Source: Pyramidobacter porci (GTDB lineage: Bacteria > Synergistota > Synergistia > Synergistales > Dethiosulfovibrionaceae). From it: a DNA stretch of 64,000 bases. Position numbers and translations under genes: made by a program. Each line of letters begins with the position of its first letter. Within the stretch, counting starts at the first letter, position 1. The notes under the pieces are model-generated. The model searched no databases and was not told the origin of the DNA. It saw only the letters and a program-made list of their open reading frames with translations. Positions 15,049 through 24,631 of this stretch are shown in pieces. The stretch spans positions 1 through 64,000 of the forward strand of contig NZ_VUNH01000014.1 of NCBI RefSeq assembly GCF_009695745.1. The letters run 5' to 3'.

Positions 15049-18000
15049 CTAGAAGTCCCAGCGCACCGTGGCGCCGACGCCGAGATCCTTCTGGTTGCTC
15101 GAGAACTGCCCCGACAGGTTCAGTCCCAGCGTCATGTTCCTGCGCTTGCCTTCCAGCTGCAGTGCCGTGCGGAAGCTGTTCTCGTCCGTCACCGCCGAGG
15201 TGAAGTCCATGGCCGGCAGCGTCGAGCCGCTGCCGAGGAATCTCAGGCGGGAATCGATGTCCGTGTCGCCGAAAGCGCGCACGTAGGCGATCTCCAGCGA
15301 CGGTTTCAGCTCCCAGTCGCCCCGGTTCTTCAGGTTCCAGTCGAAGCGCACGCCCAGAGGCAGCGTCCACTGGTCGACGGAGGAGTCTTCGGAGCGGATC
15401 TTCTGCTCGATGAAGCTGCCCTTCATGTCGTAGGCGTCCTGGTCGTAGCGGCTGAAGCGCAGGCCGAGGAACGGCGTCACCTGCACGGAACCGCGGGCCG
15501 GCAGATGCCAGTTGGCGCGTACGCCCGCCGTCGCTACGTGTCCCTTGACGCCGTCGGCGCTGAACGAGCCGCCCGACAGATTCGCCGTCACGTCCGTGTC
15601 GAACCAGTTGTAGCCGAGGTCGCCCGTGAACTCCCAGGCTCCGCGTTTGAAGCCGCCGTACAGGCCCACGCCGATGAACTTGCCGTCGGCGTCGGAGCCG
15701 TACGCGCCGTCGATGTCGTACTTGCCCAGCTGCACGGCCAGACCCGTGGTGAAGCCGCGGCGCGTGAAGTCGCCGCCGATCGTGGCCCCGTAGGACTTGG
15801 TGGTGCTGTCCTGCTCGAAGACGCCCTTGGCGCCGGCCACGGTCATGCCGTCCACGTCGCTGTGCCCGTACCAGATCGAGCCCCACACGCCCTTGTCGGC
15901 CGCGGGAGCGCCGGCGTCAGGCACGAAGTTCATGCGCCCGAGACTGCTCAGGTCGCCGGTGGCGTTCTGGCGGCTGGAAGCGCGCGCGTTGAGCGTGCCC
16001 GCGAAGGAACGCGAGAGCGTCAGCGCCGTGTTGGCCAGCGACAGCAGCGCGGCCGGATCGGATTCCATGCGGAAGCGGTCGGTGAACGTCACCGTTCCCT
16101 CGTCCCACAGCGTCACGTAGCCTTCCGTGATCGGATCCCACGCGCCTTCGGGCGCGTAGGCGAGCGCCGCCTCGTCGAAGATCGCGCCCGCGTAGGGCTG
16201 CGTGTGCCAGTTCATGACGGGGCCGTAGCCGGCGAAGCCGTCGACGATGCGGTAGGGGATGTTCAGCTCCGCCTTCTGCACCATCAGCGCCGCGCCCTTT
16301 TCGACGTTCAGCGCCGCGCTTCCCGTGCCGCGCACGACGGCCATGCCGCCGGCCGTCCGCGTCCCGTCGGCGACCAGCTGCGAAGCCGCGCCGGCCGTGA
16401 AGGACTCCGTCACCGCCACGTCGAGATTGGCGAAGGCCGTCTTGCCCGATCCCGTCAGCGCCAGCGCCGGCGTGCCGATCAGATGCGGCGCGCCCGCCGT
16501 CGAGACGAAGGCGTAATCCTTTGCCCCCGCCACGGTCATCGCGCCGGGCAACACCACGGGATCGACCACGTCCACGACGTATTCTTTCGCCGTATCGTCA
16601 AAGGCGACGCGGTCGGCGTTAAAGAATTTCTCGGCGGCGCCGTTGCCGTCTTTCCAGTTTTGCGTTGCGTCGATGTCCCAATCGGCGTTGGTCGTGCCGT
16701 TCCAGACCAGATCCTTGCTGTCCTTCACGTCGAGGTAGTAGTGCCGCGCGTCGCCGTCCACGTCGAAGCCGACGGAGGCGTTGCGGTATTTCGTCGCCTT
16801 GAAGGCGCCGCCGCCGGTGATGGCCGGGCTTTCCACGGTCATGAAGTAATGTTTGCCGTCGCCGGAAGCGCCGAGGACCATCGCTTCGGAATCGTTTTTC
16901 AGGTCGACCGTATCGGCGGCGATGCGGAACAGTCCGCCCGGCTCGCCCTTCTCGCCGACGAACGCTTCGACCGCCGTCAGGTCGGCCGCGCCGCCCGCCG
17001 GAGTGAAGATCTTGGCGACGGCGTCGGGAACGCCCGCCTCGCTCAGCGCCAGCTTCTGGTCGACGAGTTCTGCGCCTTTGACGCCCAGCAGCGTTTCGCT
17101 CTCGATCGTCAGCGTGCCGCGGAAGACCGCGTCGTCGCCGGCGCTCATGAAGGCGACGCGCCCCTGCGGGGCGATCAGATTCAGATCACCGAACGTGTAG
17201 ACCGCGCCGCCCAGCGCCAGCGTGCTGCCGGAAACCTTGTTGCCGGCGAAGGTGACGTTGCCGTCCGACTCGATGTCAACGTTGCCGAAGCCCGTCACCG
17301 CGCCGCCCAGCGCCACGCCCAGGTCGCCCTCGGCGGCCGCTTCGTTGGCGACGAAGTTGACCTCGCGCCCGGCGAAAATGTCATCGGGCATGAACGCCGC
17401 GCCGCCCGCCGCGAAGGCGATGGAGCGCGCGCTCAGCGCCGCGTTCGCCAGCGCCTTGAGCCCTTCCTCGTTGGCCGGGTCGAGCGAACCGACCAGGTTC
17501 ACGGCCAGCTCCTTGAGCGCGTCGCCCTCGATGCTCAGCGGGATGCCCGTGCTGTTGCGGGCCAGCGCCCGGTTGCGGGTGAAAGCGACCTCGTCGGGAT
17601 AGTTCGTATTGTCCGTGGAGAAGTCCGCCGTCGCGCCGCCCAGCGCCGCCGCCAGCGAGCCGTCGGCCGACGCCCGGTTGTCCGCGAACAGGACCGCGCC
17701 GCCGTTGGGAAGCGTGTCGGCGGTGACGATTCCCGCGCCGCCGATCGCCGCCGCGACCGAGCCGCTCAAACTCGTCGTCCCTTCGCCGAACGGCGTCATG
17801 CCGCCCAGCTTCAGCCCCGCGACGCTGAGCGAGATCTTCTCGCTGCCCAGCGCCTCGGCGCGGTTGCCGCGGAACTGCGCCGACACAGGATTGCCCGTGC
17901 CGGGATCAGCGACGGTCGTCATCCCGACGCCGCCGATGGCCGCGGCCAGGCCGCCCTGCGCCAGCGCGGCGTTGTCCGATACGACGAGCTTCTCGGTCTC

Positions 18001-20817
18001 GATCCAGCCGTCTCCGGCGATCGCGCCGCCGAACGCCGCCGCGATCGGGGCGCGCCCTTCCAGTTTGCCGAGCGAGACGGGCTGCGGAAGGAAGCCCGGC
18101 AGAGCGAGTTCAAGCCCTTCAACGTTCAGCTCCGCACCGCCCGCGGCCTTGGCAAAGGCCGTGTTGTTCGCGAGCGAGACGCGCTGCGGCGCGATCAGGT
18201 CGATGTAGCCAAGGCCGGCCAATCCGCCGCCCAGCGCCGCGGCGATGCCGCCGGACGCCGAGGCCGAGTTGCCCGACAGTTCGATCGTCTCCGCGGCTTT
18301 GGCTTCGATGCCGCCGATGCCCGCCCCCGCGCCGCCGATCGCCGCCGCCACGGGCAGCTTCAGCGCGAAGGCGCCGAGCGAAACTTTCGCGCCGGGAGCG
18401 GCGAAGCCGAGGTCGAGCGACAGGCCCTTCGCCTCGAGCGACAAACCGCCTTCCGCCGTCGCGGAAACGGCGTTGTCCTTCATCTCGACGGTTTTTCCCT
18501 TCAGCGCCGCGCTGCCGAAATCGGCGAAACCGCCGCCGGCCGCCGCCGCGAGACCGCCGGAAGCCGCCGCCGCGTTGCCGTTCAGGGCGAGCGTTTCGCT
18601 CCCCGCGTCAAGATACGTGCCGACGCCGAGCACGCCGCCGCCCAGCGCCGCGGCGAGGGAACCCTGCAGCGACAGGGAATCGAGCGACTGCTTGTAGTTC
18701 GGCGTCGCCGGGTCGGCGTCGTCGTCGTAAACGACGGAGACGCCCTCCAGTCCCAGCAGCTCGAAGTTCTGCGCCGTCGCCTGCGCGGCGTTGCCCGTGA
18801 CGGAAACGCCCTTCGGCCCGATCAGATCCACGTCGTCGAAGCCGGCCAATCCGCCGCCCAGCGCCGCGGCGATGCCGCCGGACGCCGCAGCCGTATTGCC
18901 CGACAGTTCGACCGTCTCGTCGGCGGTGACGTCGATATCGCTGACGGACGCTCCCGCGCCGCCGACCGCCGCCGCCAGGGGCAGGCGCAGCGCGCCTTTT
19001 TGCAGTTTCAGCTCGGGGAACGGAGGCAACACGCCGTCAAGCGCCAGCCCTTCGACGGTCAGCGCCACGTTTCCGTTTGACGCCGCCGACGCCGAATTGC
19101 CCTTCAGCGCCGCGGATTTACCGGTGATCTCGATCTCTTCGACCGCAGCCAGACCGCCGCCGGCCGCCAGAGCGAGCGCGCCCGACGCCGCCGCCGAGTT
19201 GCCCGACAGCAGAACAGCGCCGTCGTTGCCTTTTACTTCGATCCAGCGGCCGGAGAAAGCCGCGCCGCCGGCCGCCATGGCCAGAGAACCTTCGAGGGAA
19301 ACGCCGTCGAGGATCTTTTTCGGTCCCGGCAGCGCCACGGCCCCGACTTTCAGACTCAGCGGGCTGTTTACCTGGGCCGAGGCCGAGTTGCCCGCGAGAG
19401 CGACGCCCTGATCGCCGTCGAAATCGACGTTCCCCATCACGCTGAGGGCTCCGCCGCCCAGCGCTGCGGCGATGCCGCCCGACGCCGTAGCCGAGTTGTT
19501 CGAAAAGTCCACCGCGCCGCTGTTGCTGACGATTTCCGCCGGTCCCGTCATGGCCGCCGCCGCGCCGCCGCCGGCAAGCGCCAGCGAGCCTTCGAGAGCG
19601 ACGTTTTCAACCGTGGCGACGCCCGTTACCTCGAGTTTTTCGACAGACGCCTTGAGCGGGGCGCTTACGTGCGCCGCAGCAGAGTTGCCCGCGACGCTGA
19701 CGTCTTTGTCGCCGTCGACGGAGGCGTCGCCCATCACGCTGAGAACGCCGCCGCCCAGCGCCGCGGCGATGCCGCCCGACGCCGAGGCCGAGTTGTTCGA
19801 AAAGTCCACCGCGCCGCTGTTGCTGACGATTGCCGCCGGTCCCGTCATGGCCGCCGCGCCGCCGCCGGCAAGCGCCAGCGAGCCTTCGAGAGCGACGTTT
19901 TCAACCGTGGCGACGCCCGTTACCTCGAGTTTTTCGACAGACGCCTTGAGCGGCGAGGCGACCTGCGCCGAAGCGGAGTTGCCCGTGACGCTGACGTCTT
20001 TGTCGCCCGCGACAAAGACGTCGCCCATCACGCTGAGAGCGCCGCCGCCCAGCGCCGCGGCGATGCCGCCCGACGCCGAGGCCGAGTTGTTCGAAAAGTC
20101 CACTGCGCCGTTATCGCTGACGATTGCCGCCGATCCCATCATGGCCGCTGCCGCGCCGCCGCCGGCCACGGCCAGCGAGCCTTCGAGAGCGATAGCGTCG
20201 GCTTTGACGGAGCCCGCGTCCAGCGCCTCAACGGAAGCTTTGAGCGGCGAGACCACCTGAGCCGAAGCGGAGTTGCCCGTGACGCTGACGCCGGTCTGGC
20301 CTTTCAGCGTACTGCCTCCCCTGACGCTGAGCACGCCGCCGCCGAGCGCCGCGCTCAGCGCGCCGGTCGCGGAAGCGCTGTTGCCGGAGACGTCCAGCGC
20401 GTGCGTGGCGCTTTCGGCGTTGACGTTATCAAGGGCCGCCAGCCCGCCGCCGCCGGCCGCGGAGAGATTCAATTCTCCGCTCAGGGTGCCCGTAACCAAT
20501 CCCGTCAGCGGCGGAATGTCTTCCAGCTTGAGCGAGAACGGCGCGAGGGCGGCCGAAGCGCCGGCAACGGCGTGATTGCCGGTGACGGAAAGGGCCTCGC
20601 CGGTCACGCTTTCGTTCACGTCGCCGGTGATGTTGAGCGCGCCGCCGCCGGCGGCGAAGTTGACAATGCCGAGCTCGATCGCAAAAGGATTGTTGTTGTC
20701 GATCGTCTTGGCCGCCGCCGGCAGCGACGAGGCGGCCAGCAGCAGCGAGGCGGCCAGCGCCTTGGCGGCCAGCCCGCTGCGGTAACGCGCGATTTCCTGT
20801 TTTCGGTTCTTTTTCAT
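15049..20817 (-). CDS. Large type V autotransporter with Pmp-like repeat passenger
   Basis: The 1922-residue protein has a signal peptide at about residues 15-45 (hydrophobic AAKALAASLLLAASSLPAAA after a basic start). A long alanine- and glycine-rich passenger follows to about residue 1640. The C-terminal barrel of about 280 residues begins near GVWGSIWYGHSD and ends in VRWDF, with the terminal aromatic residue that outer-membrane barrels need. The passenger repeats units such as FSNNSASASGGIAAALGGG and FAGNKVSGSTLALGGAVYT, recalling the FxxN and GGA(I/V/L) motifs of chlamydial polymorphic membrane proteins, and so a parallel beta-helix. It is probably surface-exposed and may serve adhesion or antigen display. 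ATG 20817 has AAGGAGGTT upstream. Confidence 0.88.
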   Translation of the reverse strand: MKKNRKQEIARYRSGLAAKALAASLLLAASSLPAAAKTIDNNNPFAIELGIVNFAAGGGALNITGDVNESVTGEALSVTGNHAVAGASAALAPFSLKLEDIPPLTGLVTGTLSGELNLSAAGGGGLAALDNVNAESATHALDVSGNSASATGALSAALGGGVLSVRGGSTLKGQTGVSVTGNSASAQVVSPLKASVEALDAGSVKADAIALEGSLAVAGGGAAAAMMGSAAIVSDNGAVDFSNNSASASGGIAAALGGGALSVMGDVFVAGDKDVSVTGNSASAQVASPLKASVEKLEVTGVATVENVALEGSLALAGGGAAAMTGPAAIVSNSGAVDFSNNSASASGGIAAALGGGVLSVMGDASVDGDKDVSVAGNSAAAHVSAPLKASVEKLEVTGVATVENVALEGSLALAGGGAAAAMTGPAEIVSNSGAVDFSNNSATASGGIAAALGGGALSVMGNVDFDGDQGVALAGNSASAQVNSPLSLKVGAVALPGPKKILDGVSLEGSLAMAAGGAAFSGRWIEVKGNDGAVLLSGNSAAASGALALAAGGGLAAVEEIEITGKSAALKGNSASAASNGNVALTVEGLALDGVLPPFPELKLQKGALRLPLAAAVGGAGASVSDIDVTADETVELSGNTAAASGGIAAALGGGLAGFDDVDLIGPKGVSVTGNAAQATAQNFELLGLEGVSVVYDDDADPATPNYKQSLDSLSLQGSLAAALGGGVLGVGTYLDAGSETLALNGNAAAASGGLAAAAGGGFADFGSAALKGKTVEMKDNAVSATAEGGLSLEAKGLSLDLGFAAPGAKVSLGAFALKLPVAAAIGGAGAGIGGIEAKAAETIELSGNSASASGGIAAALGGGLAGLGYIDLIAPQRVSLANNTAFAKAAGGAELNVEGLELALPGFLPQPVSLGKLEGRAPIAAAFGGAIAGDGWIETEKLVVSDNAALAQGGLAAAIGGVGMTTVADPGTGNPVSAQFRGNRAEALGSEKISLSVAGLKLGGMTPFGEGTTSLSGSVAAAIGGAGIVTADTLPNGGAVLFADNRASADGSLAAALGGATADFSTDNTNYPDEVAFTRNRALARNSTGIPLSIEGDALKELAVNLVGSLDPANEEGLKALANAALSARSIAFAAGGAAFMPDDIFAGREVNFVANEAAAEGDLGVALGGAVTGFGNVDIESDGNVTFAGNKVSGSTLALGGAVYTFGDLNLIAPQGRVAFMSAGDDAVFRGTLTIESETLLGVKGAELVDQKLALSEAGVPDAVAKIFTPAGGAADLTAVEAFVGEKGEPGGLFRIAADTVDLKNDSEAMVLGASGDGKHYFMTVESPAITGGGAFKATKYRNASVGFDVDGDARHYYLDVKDSKDLVWNGTTNADWDIDATQNWKDGNGAAEKFFNADRVAFDDTAKEYVVDVVDPVVLPGAMTVAGAKDYAFVSTAGAPHLIGTPALALTGSGKTAFANLDVAVTESFTAGAASQLVADGTRTAGGMAVVRGTGSAALNVEKGAALMVQKAELNIPYRIVDGFAGYGPVMNWHTQPYAGAIFDEAALAYAPEGAWDPITEGYVTLWDEGTVTFTDRFRMESDPAALLSLANTALTLSRSFAGTLNARASSRQNATGDLSSLGRMNFVPDAGAPAADKGVWGSIWYGHSDVDGMTVAGAKGVFEQDSTTKSYGATIGGDFTRRGFTTGLAVQLGKYDIDGAYGSDADGKFIGVGLYGGFKRGAWEFTGDLGYNWFDTDVTANLSGGSFSADGVKGHVATAGVRANWHLPARGSVQVTPFLGLRFSRYDQDAYDMKGSFIEQKIRSEDSSVDQWTLPLGVRFDWNLKNRGDWELKPSLEIAYVRAFGDTDIDSRLRFLGSGSTLPAMDFTSAVTDENSFRTALQLEGKRRNMTLGLNLSGQFSSNQKDLGVGATVRWDF
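19380..20270 (-). repeat. Tandem ~99-codon repeats inside the autotransporter gene
   Basis: Three nearly identical DNA units occur in the passenger-coding region; the shared string CGAAAAGTCCAC appears at about 19501, 19798 and 20092. Spacings are 297 and 294 bp, that is 99 and 98 codons, the difference being one alanine codon. Units keep the reading frame. Such recent duplication allows length change by recombination or slippage. Confidence 0.85.
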
Positions 20818-21180
20818 GCGAACCTCCTTGAATGGGATGGATTGTGCCGCCGCGGCTTTTGAAACCGAAAACGGCGGCTTCTGACGAAACGGAAAAAAAC
20901 GCAACAAAGATAAACGCCCTTTTGTGTGTAAAATTTAAACCGATTTTTACTGTTTTTGCAAGACATCACGAAGGCATACCCCCACCCCGAAGCGTTCTTT
21001 TAGTTATCATTCAAAAGTAAAGTCCCGATTTTTATGCGCCGACCTTTTTTGGATAATCAAGTATTATTTGTTAAAAACTTTGCCGACAGCGCCGGAGCAC
21101 GGCAAAAAAACGACGAGGGCGTCATCGCCGCGAGAGGACGTCGCTCCCGTGGAGGGGCCCCGCCGCCCGCGCCGACAAGA
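20818..21180. other. Intergenic region upstream of the autotransporter
   Basis: The part next to the autotransporter gene is AT-rich and must hold its promoter. On the minus strand TTGCAA, 17 bp, then TTAAAT (around 20970-20942) is a weak candidate. Short open frames nearer 21.1 kb are GC-rich and carry no recognisable protein or ribosome site. I see no RNA gene here. Confidence 0.35.
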
Positions 21181-21218
21181 CGAAAGCGGCCCTCCGCCGA
21201 CGCGGAGAGCCGCTTTCG
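21181..21218. terminator. Strong compound hairpin, terminator-like
   Basis: CGAAAGCGGC (21181-21190) pairs with GCCGCTTTCG (21209-21218), with an inner CTCCGC/GCGGAG stem. No long T run follows on either strand, so it may be a weak terminator or an RNA stabiliser. It lies just beyond the stop of the minus-strand gene relic ending at 21233, consistent with that gene's old terminator. Confidence 0.5.
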
Positions 21219-21232
21219 TTATCGCCGATATT

Positions 21233-21535
21233 TTATCGCCGCCCGTTGGAGCCGCCTCCCGGAACTTCCGCCGCCGTCACGCGCGCCACAGTTCCCGGGG
21301 CCGCGTAACCGATCCGGCAGCGCCGGCCGAGCTCGGGGACCGAATCCAGCGTGTCGATCCGGTGCTGGACGAGACCGCTCCCGGTCTGCTGGTACAGCAC
21401 GCCGACGGTTTCGTTGACGGCGGCGACGGCGCCTTCGCAACTCCCCGGAGCCAAGGCTTTTCGGATCGGAAGCTCCGCATACAGCGCGGCGGTGTGCCGC
21501 GCGCTCGAGGAACCAGCTGACGATTGTGGTTTTCG
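21233..21535 (-). pseudogene. C-terminal relic resembling a KfrB-type domain
   Basis: A minus-strand frame open from a stop at 21538-21536 down to 21233 encodes about 100 residues without a good start codon or ribosome site. It includes ALYAELPIRKALAPGSCEGA and then VLYQQTGSGLVQHRIDTLDS followed by RRCRIGY. The pattern of a strand, QQTGxGxxxxHR, and a spaced CRIGY strand recalls the small KfrB domain found at the C-terminus of plasmid and integrative-element proteins. The C-terminus looks intact and is followed by a hairpin, whereas the N-terminal part is absent. I read it as the remaining end of a lost mobile-element gene; it could also be a short gene with a TTG start at 21454. Confidence 0.4.
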
Positions 21536-21604
21536 TCAATGTGGGAGATGTACGCGCAGTGCTAAAATAATCTACACTCATTTCAGACAGGAGGTCCATC
21601 GTTC

Positions 21605-24502
21605 ATGAAAGTTTTCCCCTTGACTCTTTTTTGTGCCGCGCTGCTGGCTCTTTTCGCCGGGCCGGGGTACTGCGCGGGCGGGAAGCAGCACGGCGTGCCT
21701 CGTCAGACTGAATTGCCCGACATCGTTCCCCGCCTTCCTCTCCTTCCGCCGGTCCGGCTTGAGGTGAAGGGCGCCGAACGTCCCGTGGAGCTTCGGGAGC
21801 TTGCCTTTAAGGCGGAGATCGTGGGCAGTCTGGCGCGGACTGCCGTGGAGATGACCTTTTACAACCCCAACAGCCGCGTCCTTGAAGGGGAGCTGCAGTT
21901 CCCCCTGCTGGACGGTCAGACAGTGACGGGCTTCGCTCTGGACATGGACGGCGCCATGCGCGACGCCGTGCCCATCGAGAAGGACAAGGGGCGGCAGGTC
22001 TTCGAAGACGTGATACGCCGGAAAGTGGACCCCGCGCTGCTGGAGGTCACTCAGGGCAACAGCTTCAAGCTGCGCGTCTATCCTATTAACCCCGGCACGG
22101 CGCGGAAAGTGCGCCTCGTCTACGCTGAAAGTCTCGGCAGGACCGACGGCCGCGGGCTTTATGTCCTGCCCATGGCTTACGCTCAGCAGCCCGAAAAGTG
22201 TTCTCTCGAGGTGTCGGTGAGGGGCGGGGGCGACGCGGAAATCCTCCGGAATCCCTTTGGCGCCCTGAACGTGAGCGAGGCGGGGGGCGTCCACGTCATG
22301 AAGGCCGAGGCTGAAGGGGTTTCTCTGACGGGCCGCGCCTTTGAAGCGGCCTTTTCAGGGCAGAAAAACGTCGCCGTCCTGGGGCATCGCGGCGGCGACA
22401 GGTGGCTCTACGCCGAGATCCCCGACGCGCCGGCGGCTGAAACGTCATTCCGCCCGAGGAACCTTACCATCCTCTGGGACGCTTCCATGTCGGCGCTGAA
22501 GCGGGACCGCGAGGGCGAGCTGGCTTTTTTGGACGCTCTGTTTCAGGAGCTGAAAGACCTGGACGTGCGGCTTCAGGTGGTTCGCGATGCGCCGTTGCCG
22601 CTTCGGGGGTTCAAGGTCGCCGGCGGCGGCTGGCACGACCTTCGCGCGGCTTTGGAATCGGAGCCTTGCGACGGTGCTACGTCGCTGGAATGTTTTGACA
22701 CTCAGTCCGATGGTTCTGAACTGTATCTTCTCTTCACCGACGGGCACGACAACTACAGCGCCGGTGCCGTGAAGGCTCCGCGGGTTCCTCTTTACGCCGT
22801 GATGTCCGCGGCCGGCGGCGACGCCGTCAAGCTCCGCGGCCTGAGCGAGGAGAGCGGCGGAACTCTTGTTGACCTGACGAAACTGACCGCGGCTGACGCG
22901 GCGCGGCGTCTTTTGAGCTTCACGCCCCTGCGGGTCAGCGTGTCGGGGCTCTCCGACGCGGCGGTCCGGAGGGAGGCGGGGCGGTTTATCGCTGTGGCGG
23001 GAGCGCTGAAAGACGCGCGCCCCATCACGGTGACGCTCTGGGGCCCCAAGGGCGAAAAGCTGGGGGAGACGGCGCTTTCTGTGCCCTCTGACGGTTCGCC
23101 GTCGGACTTCGTCCCTCAGATCTGGGCTTCCATGAGGATCGACGAGCTTTCCCGCGAATACAGGCTGAACAGGGGCGAGATCCGCCGGCTGGGCAAGGCT
23201 TTCGGTCTGTCCACGCGGGAGACGTCGCTCATCGTGCTCGACAGCGCCGAGGACTACGCGCGCTATGATATCACGCCGCCCGCGGAGCTGAAAAAAGCCG
23301 TGGAGGCGCTTCGCGCCAAGGGCGTGCCGGCGGCGCAGACTGAGAAAAACAAGCTGGCGCGGGTCCTCGCTGAATGGACTGATTACCAGAAGTGGTGGGA
23401 AAAGGAATTCCCCAAAGGCCCCTACATTCCGAACCTGATAAAGGCGAAGCTGCCGGCGCTGGACGGTGCTCCCGGCGTAGGCCAGGCGCTCTTCAGCGCA
23501 CGCCGCAACGCCGGGACGGTGGAGAGGAGTATGCTGCGCTCCGAGTCGGCGCCCTCCTCGCCCGAAGCGGAGGACGCTCGGGCCGCGGCCTCGGGCGCTG
23601 TGATTCGGATTCAGCCCTGGACGCCCGACAGTCCCTACAGGGACCGCATGAAGGCCGCCCGCACGGAGGACCTTTACAGGATTTATCTGGACGAGCGTCC
23701 CGACAGGCAGTCCAGCGTGGCCTTTTTCCTGGACGTCTCGGACCTGCTGGCCGAGCGCGGGCTGAATGACCTGGCTCTCAGAGTGCTCTCCAACCTGGCG
23801 GAGATGGACCTGGAAAACCGCCAGATCCTGCGCGTTCTGGGGTATCGTCTGCTCCAGTCAGAGCAGGCGGCGCGGGCCGTCATGATTTTCAGGAAGGTGC
23901 TTGAACTGTGCAGCGATGAGCCTCAGTCGTTCCGCGACCTTGGCCTGGCTCTCGAGCGCAGCGGGCATCCCCAGGAAGCGGTGGAGACGCTCTACGAGGT
24001 GGTGCGCCGTACTTTCGCCCGTCAGTTCCCCGGCATCGAGGTGATCGCCCTGTCGGAGATCAACGCCATCGCATCACGCCACGAGGAAATGGACCTCGCC
24101 TTCATGGACCGTCGCTTCGTCAGGGCCATGGCTCTTGACTTGCGCGTCGTGCTGACCTGGGACAGCGACAACACGGACATCGACCTGCACGTCATCGACC
24201 CCAACAAGGAAGAGGCTTACTATGGCCACGCTCTGACCTATCAGGGCGGCCGCGTCTCCAAGGACAACACGCTGGGCTATGGCCCCGAGGATTATTCTCT
24301 CAGGATCGCCAAGCCGGGGATCTACCGCGTGGAGGTGAACTTCTACGGCCACGGACAACAGGTTATCAGCGAGGCCACGACGATACAGCTGGACTTTTTC
24401 ACCGACTGGGGCCGCGCGAACCAGAGCCGCCAATCAGTCACAATGCGCCTCAAGGACAGAAAGGACCGCATCTTTGTGGGCGAGTTTGAGGTGAAAAAAT
24501 AA
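21605..24502 (+). CDS. Exported VIT-domain protein with vWA-like, TPR-like and DUF2135-like regions
   Basis: This is a 965-residue protein with a signal peptide (hydrophobic LFCAALLALFAGPGYCA). A VIT (vault/inter-alpha-trypsin) domain occupies about 45-180, with VEMTFYNPNSRVLEGELQFP and the KGRQVFEDVIRRKVDPALLE stretch. A degenerate von Willebrand A-like region starts near 285 (TILWDASMSALKRDREG). Helical repeats resembling TPRs fill about 690-810, and the C-terminal beta domain (about 840-960) begins LRVVLTWDSDNTDIDLHVID. The last resembles DUF2135, often joined to VIT domains in bacteria. Role unknown; an envelope-associated, possibly metal-dependent adhesion protein is plausible. AGGAGG upstream and ATG 21605 set the start; it appears to be a single-gene unit. 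Confidence 0.75.
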   Translation: MKVFPLTLFCAALLALFAGPGYCAGGKQHGVPRQTELPDIVPRLPLLPPVRLEVKGAERPVELRELAFKAEIVGSLARTAVEMTFYNPNSRVLEGELQFPLLDGQTVTGFALDMDGAMRDAVPIEKDKGRQVFEDVIRRKVDPALLEVTQGNSFKLRVYPINPGTARKVRLVYAESLGRTDGRGLYVLPMAYAQQPEKCSLEVSVRGGGDAEILRNPFGALNVSEAGGVHVMKAEAEGVSLTGRAFEAAFSGQKNVAVLGHRGGDRWLYAEIPDAPAAETSFRPRNLTILWDASMSALKRDREGELAFLDALFQELKDLDVRLQVVRDAPLPLRGFKVAGGGWHDLRAALESEPCDGATSLECFDTQSDGSELYLLFTDGHDNYSAGAVKAPRVPLYAVMSAAGGDAVKLRGLSEESGGTLVDLTKLTAADAARRLLSFTPLRVSVSGLSDAAVRREAGRFIAVAGALKDARPITVTLWGPKGEKLGETALSVPSDGSPSDFVPQIWASMRIDELSREYRLNRGEIRRLGKAFGLSTRETSLIVLDSAEDYARYDITPPAELKKAVEALRAKGVPAAQTEKNKLARVLAEWTDYQKWWEKEFPKGPYIPNLIKAKLPALDGAPGVGQALFSARRNAGTVERSMLRSESAPSSPEAEDARAAASGAVIRIQPWTPDSPYRDRMKAARTEDLYRIYLDERPDRQSSVAFFLDVSDLLAERGLNDLALRVLSNLAEMDLENRQILRVLGYRLLQSEQAARAVMIFRKVLELCSDEPQSFRDLGLALERSGHPQEAVETLYEVVRRTFARQFPGIEVIALSEINAIASRHEEMDLAFMDRRFVRAMALDLRVVLTWDSDNTDIDLHVIDPNKEEAYYGHALTYQGGRVSKDNTLGYGPEDYSLRIAKPGIYRVEVNFYGHGQQVISEATTIQLDFFTDWGRANQSRQSVTMRLKDRKDRIFVGEFEVKK

Positions 24503-24508
24503 CAGCGT

Positions 24509-24540
24509 GGGCCGGAGGGGGCGCGGCTTTCCTCCGGCCC
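24509..24540 (+). terminator. Hairpin after the VIT-protein gene
   Basis: GGGCCGGAGG (24509-24518) pairs perfectly with CCTCCGGCCC (24531-24540). It lacks a T run, so it is a weak terminator on its own; the stronger hairpin at 24632 lies behind it. Confidence 0.5.
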
Positions 24541-24631
24541 GCCGACGCGGAGATTTCTCAAGGCGGGACGTTTGCTGCGGAAAATCCTGTACTCGCGTTC
24601 TCCTGCTACCCACGCGGAATAACGGGGAACC

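Noticed and set aside
15010-19080. A plus-strand open frame of over 1300 codons opposite the autotransporter gene
   Set aside because: It is rich in Arg, Ala and Asp with no domain, arises from the GC-rich codon pattern of the real gene on the other strand, and has no ribosome site.
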